From Sphingopyxis sp. CCNWLW2 (GTDB taxonomy: Bacteria > Pseudomonadota > Alphaproteobacteria > Sphingomonadales > Sphingomonadaceae), in assembly GCF_037095755.1 (NCBI RefSeq), contig NZ_JBAWKJ010000001.1, forward strand, positions 1,739,001 to 1,803,000: a stretch of 64,000 nt of DNA, written 5' to 3'. The number at the start of each line of letters is the position of its first letter. Within the stretch, counting starts at the first letter, position 1. The position numbers were made by a program, and so were the translations under genes. The notes below the pieces were generated by a model. The model worked only from the letters and a program-made list of their open reading frames with translations, was not told the origin of the DNA and made no database searches. Of this stretch, positions 1 to 9,066 are shown piece by piece.

Positions 1-452
1 AGGACGGCCTGCCACGCGTCACGGTGCTGCGCGATTATCATGCCGAAAATATCATGCTGGTGCCCGGCAAGGACGGCATCGCGCATTACGGCCTGCTCGA
101 TTTCCAGGACGCGCTTGTTGGCCATCCCGCCTATGACCTCGCCTCGGTGCTCGAAGACGCGCGGCGCGACGTGAGCCCGGCGGTCGAGGCCGCGATGCTT
201 GCGCGCTATCAGGCGGAGACCGGGCAGGACATCGAAGCCGCCTATTGGGCGCTCGCCGCGCAGCGCAATACGCGCATCCTCGGCGTCTTCGTGCGGCTGT
301 GGAAACGCGACAACAAGCCGCATTACAAAAGCTTCCAGCCGCGCATGTGGGGCCTGCTCGAACGCGATCTTTCGCATCCGGCGCTTGTCCCCGTTCGGCA
401 ATGGTTCGACGCCAATGTGCCGCCCTCGAAACGGGCGGAGATTTGGCTGTGA
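1..452 (+). CDS. amgK: N-acetylmuramate/GlcNAc anomeric kinase AmgK (3' part only)
   Basis: The 5' end is cut by the window; the reading frame is open from base 3 and gives 149 residues. It carries the catalytic loop of aminoglycoside-phosphotransferase-fold kinases (RDYHAEN, near the start) and the metal-binding segment LLDFQDA about 20 residues later. In this family AmgK phosphorylates the anomeric carbon of MurNAc or GlcNAc released by peptidoglycan turnover, which bypasses the GlmU/MurA route. The next gene, sharing four bases with this one (GTGA), encodes the MurU-type nucleotidyltransferase that uses the product, and that context is the best support for AmgK over a generic phosphotransferase. 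Confidence 0.82.
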   Translation, partial: DGLPRVTVLRDYHAENIMLVPGKDGIAHYGLLDFQDALVGHPAYDLASVLEDARRDVSPAVEAAMLARYQAETGQDIEAAYWALAAQRNTRILGVFVRLWKRDNKPHYKSFQPRMWGLLERDLSHPALVPVRQWFDANVPPSKRAEIWL

Positions 453-1168
453 GCGTGAAGATCGAAAGCGCGATGGTGATGGCGGCGGGGATCGGCAAGC
501 GGATGCGCCCGCTCACCGCGACGCGTCCGAAACCGCTGGTGCGCGTCGCGGGCAAGGCGCTGATCGATCACAGCCTCGACCGGATCGAAGCGGCGGGGGT
601 CGAGCATGTCGTCGTCAACGTCCATTATCTCGCCGACGCATTGGAAGCGCATCTCGCTGCGCAAAAGCGGCGCTTCAGCATAGCGATTTCGGACGAGCGC
701 GACCTGCTGCTCGAAACCGGCGGCGGGATGGTCAAGGCGCTGCCGCAGCTTACGGGCGATCCGATCCTGATCGTCAACAGCGACAATATCTGGACCGACG
801 GGCCCGAGGACAGCATCCGGCACCTTGCACGCCACTGGGACGGCGAGCGGATGGACGCGCTGCTGCTGCTGATCCGGCAGGCAAGCGCGACGGGGCACGG
901 CGGGCGCGGCGATTTCCATATGGATGGCGACGGCAAGCTGTCGCGCCGCAAGCCGGGCCGGATCGCGCCCTTTGTCTATACCGGCATTCAGCTGATCTCG
1001 CCGCGCCTGCTCGCGGGCGCGCCCGAGGGGGCGTTTTCGACCAACATTTTGTGGGACCGCGCGATTGCGGCGGGGCGGCTCTATGGTCTGTCGCATATGG
1101 GGCAGTGGTTCGACGTCGGCACCCCGGCGAGCATCGCGCCGACCGAAGCCGCGCTGACGGATGGCTGA
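449..1168 (+). CDS. murU: MurNAc-1-phosphate uridylyltransferase MurU
   Basis: 239 residues from a GTG at 449 that overlaps the amgK stop. The N-terminus has the sugar-nucleotidyltransferase signature AAGIGKRMRPLT followed by RPKPLV, then the NSDN metal-binding segment about 100 residues in and a C-terminal GQWFDVGTP typical of GlmU/RmlA-like pyrophosphorylases. MurU makes UDP-MurNAc from MurNAc-1-phosphate and UTP and so completes the recycling shunt begun by AmgK. An ATG at 473 is an alternative start, but it would remove part of the first beta strand. Its end overlaps addB by eight bases, so the recycling genes and the recombination genes appear to be one transcript. Confidence 0.85.
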   Translation: MSVKIESAMVMAAGIGKRMRPLTATRPKPLVRVAGKALIDHSLDRIEAAGVEHVVVNVHYLADALEAHLAAQKRRFSIAISDERDLLLETGGGMVKALPQLTGDPILIVNSDNIWTDGPEDSIRHLARHWDGERMDALLLLIRQASATGHGGRGDFHMDGDGKLSRRKPGRIAPFVYTGIQLISPRLLAGAPEGAFSTNILWDRAIAAGRLYGLSHMGQWFDVGTPASIAPTEAALTDG

Positions 1169-4100
1169 CGCCAAACCCACCGTCTTTTCCATTCCCGTCC
1201 AGCGGGCCTTCGCCGATGCGCTCGCCGCCGGATTGATCGCCCGCTACGCCGACGGTGCGCTGGGGCTCGCACAGGGCCTGATTATATTGCCAAGCAATCG
1301 TGCGCGGAGCGCGGTGCAGGCGGCGTTCGTGCGCGCGGGCGGCAACGGACTGCTGATGCCGCGGCTCGCGGTGATCGGCGACGCCGACCTCGATGAAAGC
1401 GTCGCGCTCGCGCTCGACCCGATCGACGAGAGCGACGCCATTCCGCCCGCGATCGACGCGCTGAAGCGGCGGCTGATGCTCGCGGGGCTGATCGAGAAAC
1501 ATAATCCTGCCGGCGAAGACCCGATCACCGGCGCCGCGGCATTCCAGCTTGCCGAGGGGCTGGGGCGCGTGATCGATCAGCTTCATTATGAAGAGATCGC
1601 GCCCGCGCGGCTCGCCGATATCGAAAGCGCGCTCGGCGACCTTGCCGGGCATTGGCAGGCATCGTGGCGGCGGCTGTCTTTGCTCGTCGATCAGTGGCCG
1701 AAGCTGCTCGCCGCGACGGGGCATATCGACCGTGCCGATCGCCGCAACCGCCTGCTCGGTCGCGTGACCAAGGGTTGGCGCGTCGCGCCGCCCGCGCGCT
1801 TCGTGGTGGCGGCCGGTGTCACGACGGCCGCGCCTGCGATCGCGCGGCTGCTGCGCACCGTCGCCGATCTGGCCGAGGGGATGGTCGTGCTGCCGGGACT
1901 CGACCTCGGCATGGCGGGCGAGGAATGGGACGCGCTGGGGCCGGTGAAAGCCGACCCTGACAAGCCGGGTGAGCGCGCGCTCGAGACGCACCCGCAATAT
2001 CATCTGAAGCTGCTGCTCGGCCGCATGGGTGTGTCGCGCGATGAGGTGCAGGCGTGGGACGCGACGTCGCCCTTCGACGGCCCCGATGCGCGCGCGCCCT
2101 TCACCTCGCTGCTCTTCGCGCCCGCCGCCTACACCGCGCGCTGGCAGCGGGCGGGCGACCTCGGCCCCGGCATTGCCGGAGTCACCGCGGCGGTGTTCGC
2201 CGACGACGGGCAGGAGGCGCAGGGGATCGCGCTGATGATGCGCCACGCGCTCGAAACGCCGACGCGCACCGCCGCGTTGGTGACGCCCGACCGCGCGCTT
2301 GCAACGCGCGTCGCGGCGGCGCTCGCGCGCTGGGACATATCGGTCGACGACAGCGCGGGACAGCCGCTCGGCCAGACGCCGCCGGGCGCGCTGCTGCTCG
2401 CGCTCGCCGAATTCGCCGCGGCGTTCGATCCGGTGCGGCTGGTGGCGCTGCTCGGGCACCCGCTCGTGCGCGGGGGCGAAACGCGGCTCGGCTGGCTCGA
2501 CCAGGTGCGGCGGCTCGACCTTGTGCTGCGCGGCCCGGGGCTGGTGCCCGGCTGGGACGGCGTGACCGCGCGGATCGCCGAACGCGCCGCCGCTTCGAAA
2601 TCGCGCGGCCATGCCGAAGCAGAGGCGATCGGCGACTGGTGGGGCGACGTCGCCGCCGGACTGGGCACCGCGCTGGCGCCGTTCGCGGCGGGCGTTCCTG
2701 CACCGCCTTCGGTGTTGCTCGGCGCGTTGCAGGCGGCGCTCGGCTGGCTGACCGGCGAGGGCGCATGGACGGGCCATGCCGGGCGCGCGCTGTCCGAAAT
2801 CTTCGACCGCTGGGCGCTCGCGAAGGGCGATGGCCCGGCGCTCGTCGCGCCCGCCGATTTCCCCGCGATGCTCGCCGACCTCCTATCGGGCGAGAGCGTC
2901 CGGCCGCCCTATGGCGGGCACCCGCGCCTGTTTATCTGGGGTCTGCTCGAAGCGCGATTGCAGCGCGCCGATGTGATGATCCTCGGCGGGCTCGACGAAG
3001 GCCGCTGGCCGCAGCAGCAGAGCCCCGACCCGTGGCTCGCGCCCGGCATCCGCCGGATGCTTGGGCTGGCGGCGCCCGAGCGCCAGCAGGGTGCTGCGGC
3101 GCATGACTTCGCGGGTGCCTTCGCGGCGCGCGAAGTGGTGGTGACGCGCGCGCAGCGCAGCGGCGGCGACCCCGCGGTCGCGTCGCGCTTCTGGCTGCGG
3201 CTCGCGGCGCTCGCGGGCGAATTGCCCGAGGCGCGGCTGGGCGAGCAGGCGGTGGTGGCGCTTGCGGCGATGCTCGACGTTCCGCCGGGCGTCAGCGCGC
3301 CGGCCGAAAAGCCGCACCCCGCGCCGCCGCTCACGGCACGCCCCGACCAGATCAGCGTGACCGGGGTCGATCAGCTCGCGCGCGATCCCTTTGCCTTTTA
3401 TGCGGCAAAGATATTGCGGCTGAGCGAGCTCGATCCGCTGAGCAGCGGCCCCGACGCCAAATGGTTCGGCATTCGCGTCCATAAATTCCTGCAGGACTGG
3501 CAGACGGCCGGACTGACCGAGGCCGCGTTCGATATCGAACTGGCCGCGCTGCGGGCCGATCCGGCGCTCGATTCGCTGGCCCGCGCTTTCTGGTTGCCCC
3601 GGATCGAGCCGTCACTGCGCTGGGCGGCCGAGCGCGTCTGGGCGTCGCGCGACGAACGCTGGCCGGTGGCGAATGAGGTGCGCGGCGAGCGGATCGTCGA
3701 CGGCATCCGGCTGTACGGGACCGCCGACCGCGTCGACCAGACCGCCGACGGCACGCTGGCGATCGTCGATTACAAGACGGGTGCGGCGCCGTCGGCCAAA
3801 TCGACGGGCGATGGGCTCAACAGCCAGCTTGGCCTCCTGGGCTTGCTCGCGCAGGAGGCTGGCCTCGGCGACCTCGCGCCCGAAATCGTCGACGCGTTCG
3901 AATATTGGGAATTGAAGCGCGACCGGAAAAAGGATGTCGATGGCGCGGTCAAGGCGATCCGCGGGCAAAAGCCCAAACCTGCGACGGCGGCAGCGGTCGT
4001 CGAGCGCGCGTGCGAAGTGCTCGCCGACCTGAGTGCGCGTTACCTGTTGGGGCAGGAGCCCTTTGTTCCGGGCGATACGGGCAAACGCTATGCCGATTTC

Positions 4101-4178
4101 GACCATCTGATGCGCCGCGACGAATGGTTCGGGCGCGGTGACGCCGACGATCGCGCGACCCACGCGGGGGCGGCATGA
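1161..4178 (+). CDS. addB: Double-strand break repair protein AddB
   Basis: 1005 residues, normal for alphaproteobacterial AddB. The C-terminal RecB-like nuclease domain is visible from about residue 730, with the sequence GTADRVDQT and then IVDYKTG (the D-x-K core of the PD-(D/E)XK fold) near residue 870. The N-terminal two thirds is a degenerate helicase-like region without a convincing Walker A site, as expected for this branch of the family. AddB pairs with AddA to resect double-strand ends before RecA loading. It starts inside the end of murU and its stop overlaps the addA start (ATGA), so the two subunits are translationally coupled. Confidence 0.93.
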   Translation: MADAKPTVFSIPVQRAFADALAAGLIARYADGALGLAQGLIILPSNRARSAVQAAFVRAGGNGLLMPRLAVIGDADLDESVALALDPIDESDAIPPAIDALKRRLMLAGLIEKHNPAGEDPITGAAAFQLAEGLGRVIDQLHYEEIAPARLADIESALGDLAGHWQASWRRLSLLVDQWPKLLAATGHIDRADRRNRLLGRVTKGWRVAPPARFVVAAGVTTAAPAIARLLRTVADLAEGMVVLPGLDLGMAGEEWDALGPVKADPDKPGERALETHPQYHLKLLLGRMGVSRDEVQAWDATSPFDGPDARAPFTSLLFAPAAYTARWQRAGDLGPGIAGVTAAVFADDGQEAQGIALMMRHALETPTRTAALVTPDRALATRVAAALARWDISVDDSAGQPLGQTPPGALLLALAEFAAAFDPVRLVALLGHPLVRGGETRLGWLDQVRRLDLVLRGPGLVPGWDGVTARIAERAAASKSRGHAEAEAIGDWWGDVAAGLGTALAPFAAGVPAPPSVLLGALQAALGWLTGEGAWTGHAGRALSEIFDRWALAKGDGPALVAPADFPAMLADLLSGESVRPPYGGHPRLFIWGLLEARLQRADVMILGGLDEGRWPQQQSPDPWLAPGIRRMLGLAAPERQQGAAAHDFAGAFAAREVVVTRAQRSGGDPAVASRFWLRLAALAGELPEARLGEQAVVALAAMLDVPPGVSAPAEKPHPAPPLTARPDQISVTGVDQLARDPFAFYAAKILRLSELDPLSSGPDAKWFGIRVHKFLQDWQTAGLTEAAFDIELAALRADPALDSLARAFWLPRIEPSLRWAAERVWASRDERWPVANEVRGERIVDGIRLYGTADRVDQTADGTLAIVDYKTGAAPSAKSTGDGLNSQLGLLGLLAQEAGLGDLAPEIVDAFEYWELKRDRKKDVDGAVKAIRGQKPKPATAAAVVERACEVLADLSARYLLGQEPFVPGDTGKRYADFDHLMRRDEWFGRGDADDRATHAGAA

Positions 4179-7100
4179 TCGACCCCGACAAGCTGCTCAA
4201 AATGCTCGATGTCGGGCAGCGCGCCGCGGCGCAGCCCGACGATCATGTCTGGCTGGGCGCGTCGGCGGGGACGGGCAAGACGCAGGTACTGTCGGCGCGC
4301 GTGCTGCGCCTGATGCTCGAAGGCGTATCGCCCGAGGCGATCCTGTGCATCACCTTTACCAAGGCGGGCGCGGCCGAAATGGCGCATCGCATCCACGAGC
4401 GGCTCGCGATGTGGGTGCGGATGGACGACGGCGACCTGCGCACCGAACTCCGGGCCTTGGGGCTGGACCTTGAATTCATCGGCTATGACCGCGGCGTCCC
4501 GGCGCTGATCGAACGCGCGCGATCCTTGTTCGCGACGGTCATCGACAGCCCCGGCGGCGCCGTTCGCGTCCAGACGATCCACAGTTTTTGCCAGACCCTT
4601 CTCGCCAGCTTCCCGCTCGAGGCGCGAATCTTGCCGGGGTTTCGGGCGCTCGAAGATAGCGAGGCGCGCGCGCTGCAACGCGAGGTGCTGGGCAAGCTCT
4701 TGTCGCAATCGGGGGACGACGGCGATCATATGCGCAGCATCGCCGCGATGCTGTCGCGCCGGTTGGGGCAGGATGCCGCCATCGCCTTCCTCGCGCGCTG
4801 TGCGAGCAGCTTTACCGCGGCGAATGCCCCGCGCCTCGCGCCGCGCGCAACCGACCTGCGAACCGCGCTCGGCCTGCCGCAGGGCGACCCCGCCGACTGG
4901 CGGGCGGCGGCGATTGCGAACGGCGCCGTCGCCGATGCCGATATCGCGGCGGTGGCGCTCAGCGGCCGCGACTGGGCGACCAAGACCGGCGATGCGCGCG
5001 CCGATATCATGGACGACTGGCACCGCGCCGATTCGCATGGCCGCGCGGCGATGCTGGCCGCGGTGCGCGGCTGCTTCCTGACCGGGACGGGCGACCTGCG
5101 CGCCGACTATACCAAGGAAAAGGGCGCGATGCGCGGCTGCCTTGGCGCCGCCGAACGGATCGTTGCCGCCACCGGCGATCTTTTGGCAACCGCCACCGCG
5201 ATGCAGGTCGCCGACGAGCTGGCGGCGGCGTGGGATCTCGGCAGCCGCTTTGCCGAAGCCTATGCCCTCGCCAAGCGCGACAAGGGCTATGCCGATTTCG
5301 ACGATCTGATCAGCATCGCCGGCCACCTGCTGGCCACCGGCGATTTCGGCGACTGGGTGCGCTTCAAACTCGACCAGCGCACCGATCATATTTTGGTCGA
5401 CGAGGCGCAGGACACCAACGCGCGGCAATGGGCGATCATCCTCTCGCTCGCGGCGGAGTTTTTCGCCGGGCTGGGCGCGAAGGACGACCGCGTCCGCACG
5501 ATGTTCACCGTCGGCGACCGCAAGCAGGCGATCTTCGGCTTTCAGGGCACCGAACCCGCGGCGTTCGAGGCGGCGCGAATCCGCTTTGGCGAGCGCGCGG
5601 CGGCGGGCGGCAGGCCGTTCGAGGATGTCGATCTCGACACCAACTACCGCTCGAGCCCCGCGGTGCTCGACGTCGTCGATGCGTGGATCGCGGCGGGCGC
5701 GCCCGAACTGATGGGGCTGGAAAGCGACGAGCCGCCGCACATCCCCGCCGATTTCAACCGCGACCGCGCGGGCCGCGTCGAGCTGTGGGAGCCGCTGCCG
5801 GTCGGCAAGGCGCTCGATGCTGCCGCCGATGACGAGGGCGATCGCGAGGACGGCGAAGAAGACACCGGACCGGGCGACTCCTCCGCAGCGGCGAGTGATC
5901 CCGCAAGCCTGCGCCTGTCGCGCGCGATTGCCGACGAGGTGCAGGACTGGATCGAACATGGCAAGGACGGGCGGAGCGTCGCGCCGGGCGATATATTGAT
6001 CCTCGTCCGTCGCCGCCGCGACCTTGCGGCGCGGATCGTCGCGCGGCTGCAATCGCGGCACGTGCCGGTCGCGGGGGTCGATCGTTTTTCGCTGACGCAG
6101 TCGCTCGCGGTGCAGGATCTGCTCGCGGCGATGCGCTTCGCGGTCCAGCCGCTCGACGACCTCAACCTCGCCGCCTTGCTTGTCTCGCCGCTGCTCGGCT
6201 GGACGCAGGACGATCTGTTCGGCTTTGCTCATGGCCGCAAGGGCCGCGCCTTGTGGGAACAGCTCCGCGCGCGCGAAAGCGAAGCGCCGCCCGAAACGAT
6301 GGCGGCGCTGCGCGGATTGCTCGGCATGGCCGACTTCACCACGCCCTTCCGTTTCCTCGACGCCATCCTGTCGGGGGCGCTGGGCGGGCGGCGCAAGCTC
6401 TACCGCCGGCTCGGCCGCGAAGCGCGCGATCCGATCGACGAATTGCTCGGGCAGGCGCTCGCCTTCGAACGGCGGGAGGCGCCGTCGCTGCTCGGCTTCC
6501 TCGCCCACATCGCCGCCAGCACCGCCGAGATCAAACGCCAGACCGAGGCGCGCAGCGACGTCGTACGGGTGATGACCGTCCACGGGTCCAAGGGGCTGCA
6601 GGCGCCGATCGTCATCCTCGCCGACGCGACCGACGATCCGCGGCCGCGGCGGCTGACCTTCGACCTGTCGACGGGCGCGTGGGAGAAGTTGCCGGTATTC
6701 GGCCTGGGCAAGGACGAACGCCACGGCGCGATCGCCAAAGCGCATGACGACAAGGAAGCGGCCGAGCGCGAGGAACATTGGCGATTGCTCTATGTCGCGA
6801 TGACGCGCGCCGAGGAATTGCTGGTGGTCACCGGAATCACCAAGACCGCCGACCGCAGCCTGCCCGATAATAATTGGCACAGCGCGGTCGACGCGGTGAT
6901 GGCCGACATGGGTGCAGACTGGCAGGATGCCGGGCCGCGCTGGGGCAGCAAGCGCGTGTATGCGGTGCAGCCGAAGAAATGGGCGCGTCCGCCGAAGGAC
7001 AAGGCGCGGCAGGTGGCGCCGCCGGTTGTTGTGCCGCCCTGGGCGACGCAGTTCGCCCCCGAAGAAGCGCGCCCTCCGCGTCCGCTCGCGCCATCGGCGC

Positions 7101-7705
7101 TGGGCGAGGACGATGTCGCGTCGCCGCCGCAGGGGGGCGAGCGTGCGGTCGCGGTCGAGCGCGGGTTGCTGCTCCACGCGCTGTTCGAGCGATTGCCGCC
7201 GGTCTTGGCGGGGCGTCGGCGCGCGGCGGCATTGCACTGGCTTTCGGTACAGGCGGCGGCGCTTGACGAGGGCGAGCGCGCGGCGATGGTCGATGAGGTG
7301 CTTGGCGTTCTTGAGGATCCGGCGCATTCCGCGCTTTTCGGCCCCGGCTCGCTGGGCGAAGTGCCGCTGTCGGCGGTTGTCGACGGCGTGGTCGTCGCGG
7401 GGATCGTCGACCGGTTGCTGGTGACCGATGATACTGTGACGGTGATCGACTATAAGACCGGGCGGCATGTGCCGGCGCGCGCCGGCGATGTCGCGCCCGC
7501 CTATCTGCGGCAAATGGCGGCCTATCGCGATGCGCTGAAGGTGATTTTTCCCGGCCGGCGCGTCGAGGCGGCGTTGCTCTATACGGCCGGGCCCCGGCTG
7601 GTCGCGCCGGGCGATGATCTGCTCGATGCGTACAAGCCGGGCTTGCCCGCAACCAAGGCGAATTTGCCGGGTTGGGCCCTTGAGCCGGACGCGCCGACGC
7701 CTTAG
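4175..7705 (+). CDS. addA: Double-strand break repair helicase AddA
   Basis: 1176 residues with a full UvrD/SF1 helicase set: Walker A GASAGTGKT at residues 28-36, motif Ia FTKAGAAEM, motif II VDEAQD, motif III GDRKQAIFGFQ, motif IV TNYRSS, motif V TVHGSKGL and motif VI YVAMTRA. A C-terminal RecB-family nuclease follows, with GIVDRLL and VIDYKTG. The enzyme is the motor and one of the two nucleases of the AddAB helicase-nuclease that processes broken DNA ends. It overlaps addB by four bases. The gene ends 33 bases before trxA. Confidence 0.95.
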   Translation: MIDPDKLLKMLDVGQRAAAQPDDHVWLGASAGTGKTQVLSARVLRLMLEGVSPEAILCITFTKAGAAEMAHRIHERLAMWVRMDDGDLRTELRALGLDLEFIGYDRGVPALIERARSLFATVIDSPGGAVRVQTIHSFCQTLLASFPLEARILPGFRALEDSEARALQREVLGKLLSQSGDDGDHMRSIAAMLSRRLGQDAAIAFLARCASSFTAANAPRLAPRATDLRTALGLPQGDPADWRAAAIANGAVADADIAAVALSGRDWATKTGDARADIMDDWHRADSHGRAAMLAAVRGCFLTGTGDLRADYTKEKGAMRGCLGAAERIVAATGDLLATATAMQVADELAAAWDLGSRFAEAYALAKRDKGYADFDDLISIAGHLLATGDFGDWVRFKLDQRTDHILVDEAQDTNARQWAIILSLAAEFFAGLGAKDDRVRTMFTVGDRKQAIFGFQGTEPAAFEAARIRFGERAAAGGRPFEDVDLDTNYRSSPAVLDVVDAWIAAGAPELMGLESDEPPHIPADFNRDRAGRVELWEPLPVGKALDAAADDEGDREDGEEDTGPGDSSAAASDPASLRLSRAIADEVQDWIEHGKDGRSVAPGDILILVRRRRDLAARIVARLQSRHVPVAGVDRFSLTQSLAVQDLLAAMRFAVQPLDDLNLAALLVSPLLGWTQDDLFGFAHGRKGRALWEQLRARESEAPPETMAALRGLLGMADFTTPFRFLDAILSGALGGRRKLYRRLGREARDPIDELLGQALAFERREAPSLLGFLAHIAASTAEIKRQTEARSDVVRVMTVHGSKGLQAPIVILADATDDPRPRRLTFDLSTGAWEKLPVFGLGKDERHGAIAKAHDDKEAAEREEHWRLLYVAMTRAEELLVVTGITKTADRSLPDNNWHSAVDAVMADMGADWQDAGPRWGSKRVYAVQPKKWARPPKDKARQVAPPVVVPPWATQFAPEEARPPRPLAPSALGEDDVASPPQGGERAVAVERGLLLHALFERLPPVLAGRRRAAALHWLSVQAAALDEGERAAMVDEVLGVLEDPAHSALFGPGSLGEVPLSAVVDGVVVAGIVDRLLVTDDTVTVIDYKTGRHVPARAGDVAPAYLRQMAAYRDALKVIFPGRRVEAALLYTAGPRLVAPGDDLLDAYKPGLPATKANLPGWALEPDAPTP

Positions 7706-7738
7706 CTTGAGGGCAACGATATTTCAGGAGTTCAGACT

Positions 7739-8059
7739 ATGAGTACCAAAGCGATCACCGACGCCAGCTTCCAGAGCGACGTGCTCGACAGCGACACCCC
7801 CGTGCTCGTCGATTTCTGGGCCGAATGGTGCGGTCCGTGCAAGATGATCGGCCCGTCGCTCGAGGAAATCTCCGACGAACTCGCGGGCAAGGTGGTGATT
7901 GCCAAGATCAACATCGACGAAAACCCCGACGCGCCGGGCAAATATGGCGTGCGCGGCATCCCGACGATGATCCTGTTCAAGAATGGCGAGATCGCCGACA
8001 CCAAGGTCGGCGCAGCGCCGAAGAGCGCGCTCAAGGGCTGGCTCGAGGGCGCGCTCTGA
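7739..8059 (+). CDS. trxA: Thioredoxin
   Basis: 106 residues, the standard size of a single-domain cytoplasmic thioredoxin. The active site WCGPC occupies residues 30-34 after VDFWAE, and the cis-proline segment GIPTMILF is present. It reduces protein disulfides with electrons from thioredoxin reductase. A clear ribosome-binding site (CAGGAG) lies seven bases upstream of the ATG. It follows addA on the same strand, an arrangement that recurs in sphingomonads, though trxA probably also has its own promoter. A palindrome downstream could end transcription. Confidence 0.96.
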   Translation: MSTKAITDASFQSDVLDSDTPVLVDFWAEWCGPCKMIGPSLEEISDELAGKVVIAKINIDENPDAPGKYGVRGIPTMILFKNGEIADTKVGAAPKSALKGWLEGAL

Positions 8060-8068
8060 CCCCATTTT

Positions 8069-8097
8069 CGTCATCCCGGACCAAGTCCGGGGTGACG
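8069..8097. repeat. Single palindromic REP-like element after trxA
   Basis: Thirteen-base arms CGTCATCCCGGAC and GTCCGGGGTGACG around a three-base loop, with one mismatch. The sequence is closely related to the two arms of the repeat pair at 41233-41305. It is followed on the plus strand by ATATTATTT, so it may double as the trxA terminator. Confidence 0.65.
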
Positions 8098-8123
8098 ATA
8101 TTATTTGAGCTCAGCCATCGAGC

Positions 8124-8822
8124 CTACATCCGGTCGATCTGGAGATGCAGGACTTTCGTGACAAGCGCTAGCTCCGCGGCGCCGATTCCCGACCAGCCCA
8201 TCGCCCTTTGCGCAACGACCCTCCGGGTATGGAACGACGGGATGCTCGATACGAGCAAGATCGATTGCACACGCGATTCGGCTGATACGTCGGGCTCCGA
8301 CTTGATCCGGGATATCAGCCGCGCGTTCCGTTCGATCCCGGGCAGCCACAGACGGTCGTAAAAGATATCGAAGGCCGGGCCCGGCTCGGCGAGTTCGCGG
8401 GCGATGATTCCGCTGCCGAGCCCATAGGTCGCGTTGCCCAAAATCAGGTCCACCGATGCGGCCATCAGCTCTTTGAGCGCGCCGCGCGCCTCTTCCGGGC
8501 CCGATGCCGCCTCGATCGTCCGCCTTGCCGCGGTCACGGCATCATGGTTCGCGCGTTCGAAACGCGCCACAATCTCTTCGGCGCACGCGCGATACAGCCC
8601 TTCCTTGCTGCCGAAATAATAGTTCAGCGGCGGAAGCGTCGTCTTCGCCCGTTCGGCGATGCGGCGCGTCGTCGCGGATTTAAATCCCGCCGCCCCGAAC
8701 TCGATCAGCGCCGCGTCCAATATGCGCTGGCGCGACTGGTCGCCCTTGCGCGACGCGTTCGACACCGCGTCTCTTCCGGGCTGTGCAACGGGCCCTTCGA
8801 CCGTATCTCCCATCGTCATCAT
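8124..8822 (-). CDS. TetR-family transcriptional regulator (CecR/DUF1956-like)
   Basis: About 232 residues. The N-terminal third has the TetR helix-turn-helix: ILDAALIEFGAAGF, then TTRRIAERA and LNYYFGSKEGLY. The C-terminal half, with REL..PGPAFDIFYDRLWLP, resembles the DUF1956 ligand domain of CecR-like regulators. Starts are possible at TTG 8831, ATG 8822 or ATG 8813; I chose 8822 because GAGG lies just upstream. It is divergently arranged with the TonB receptor at 9067, so it probably controls the receptor-sulfatase pair. The effector is not evident from sequence. Confidence 0.85.
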   Translation of the reverse strand: MMTMGDTVEGPVAQPGRDAVSNASRKGDQSRQRILDAALIEFGAAGFKSATTRRIAERAKTTLPPLNYYFGSKEGLYRACAEEIVARFERANHDAVTAARRTIEAASGPEEARGALKELMAASVDLILGNATYGLGSGIIARELAEPGPAFDIFYDRLWLPGIERNARLISRIKSEPDVSAESRVQSILLVSSIPSFHTRRVVAQRAMGWSGIGAAELALVTKVLHLQIDRM

Positions 8823-8831
8823 CAACCTCAA

Positions 8832-9066
8832 AGCTCTTCGCTACATTCGATCTGCCGTGCGTAAAGCAAATGGCTGCAGGTTGGCAAACATCCGATTTCC
8901 GGCGGAATATCGGGCTTTCGATGCCCTTTTGAAAAATACTTAGAATGCTATTGATTTCGATCATTTCAAAATATATCACTTGATACATAATATGGGAGGC
9001 CGCGGAGTCGAGGGCGCTGGGAACGCGCCCCCGGGGGCGTCGGCCGCGAACATGGGAGAGAGATGG
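8832..9066. promoter_or_regulatory. AT-rich divergent control region between tetR and the TonB receptor
   Basis: The stretch from about 8920 to 8995 is strikingly AT-rich for this genome. Two small inverted repeats are visible: TGAT-TTCG-ATCA at 8952-8963 and TATCA-CT-TGATA at 8974-8985. Either could be a TetR operator. A ribosome-binding site GGGAGAG at 9054-9060 serves the receptor start at 9067. Confidence 0.4.

Noticed and set aside
774..2777. 667-codon minus-strand open frame over murU and addB
   Set aside because: Arginine-rich shadow crossing the boundary of two overlapping plus-strand genes.
4088..7513. 1141-codon open frame antisense to addA
   Set aside because: Arginine/histidine-rich translation without any motif; addA on the other strand has all helicase motifs. 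Long antisense frames are a by-product of GC-rich third positions.
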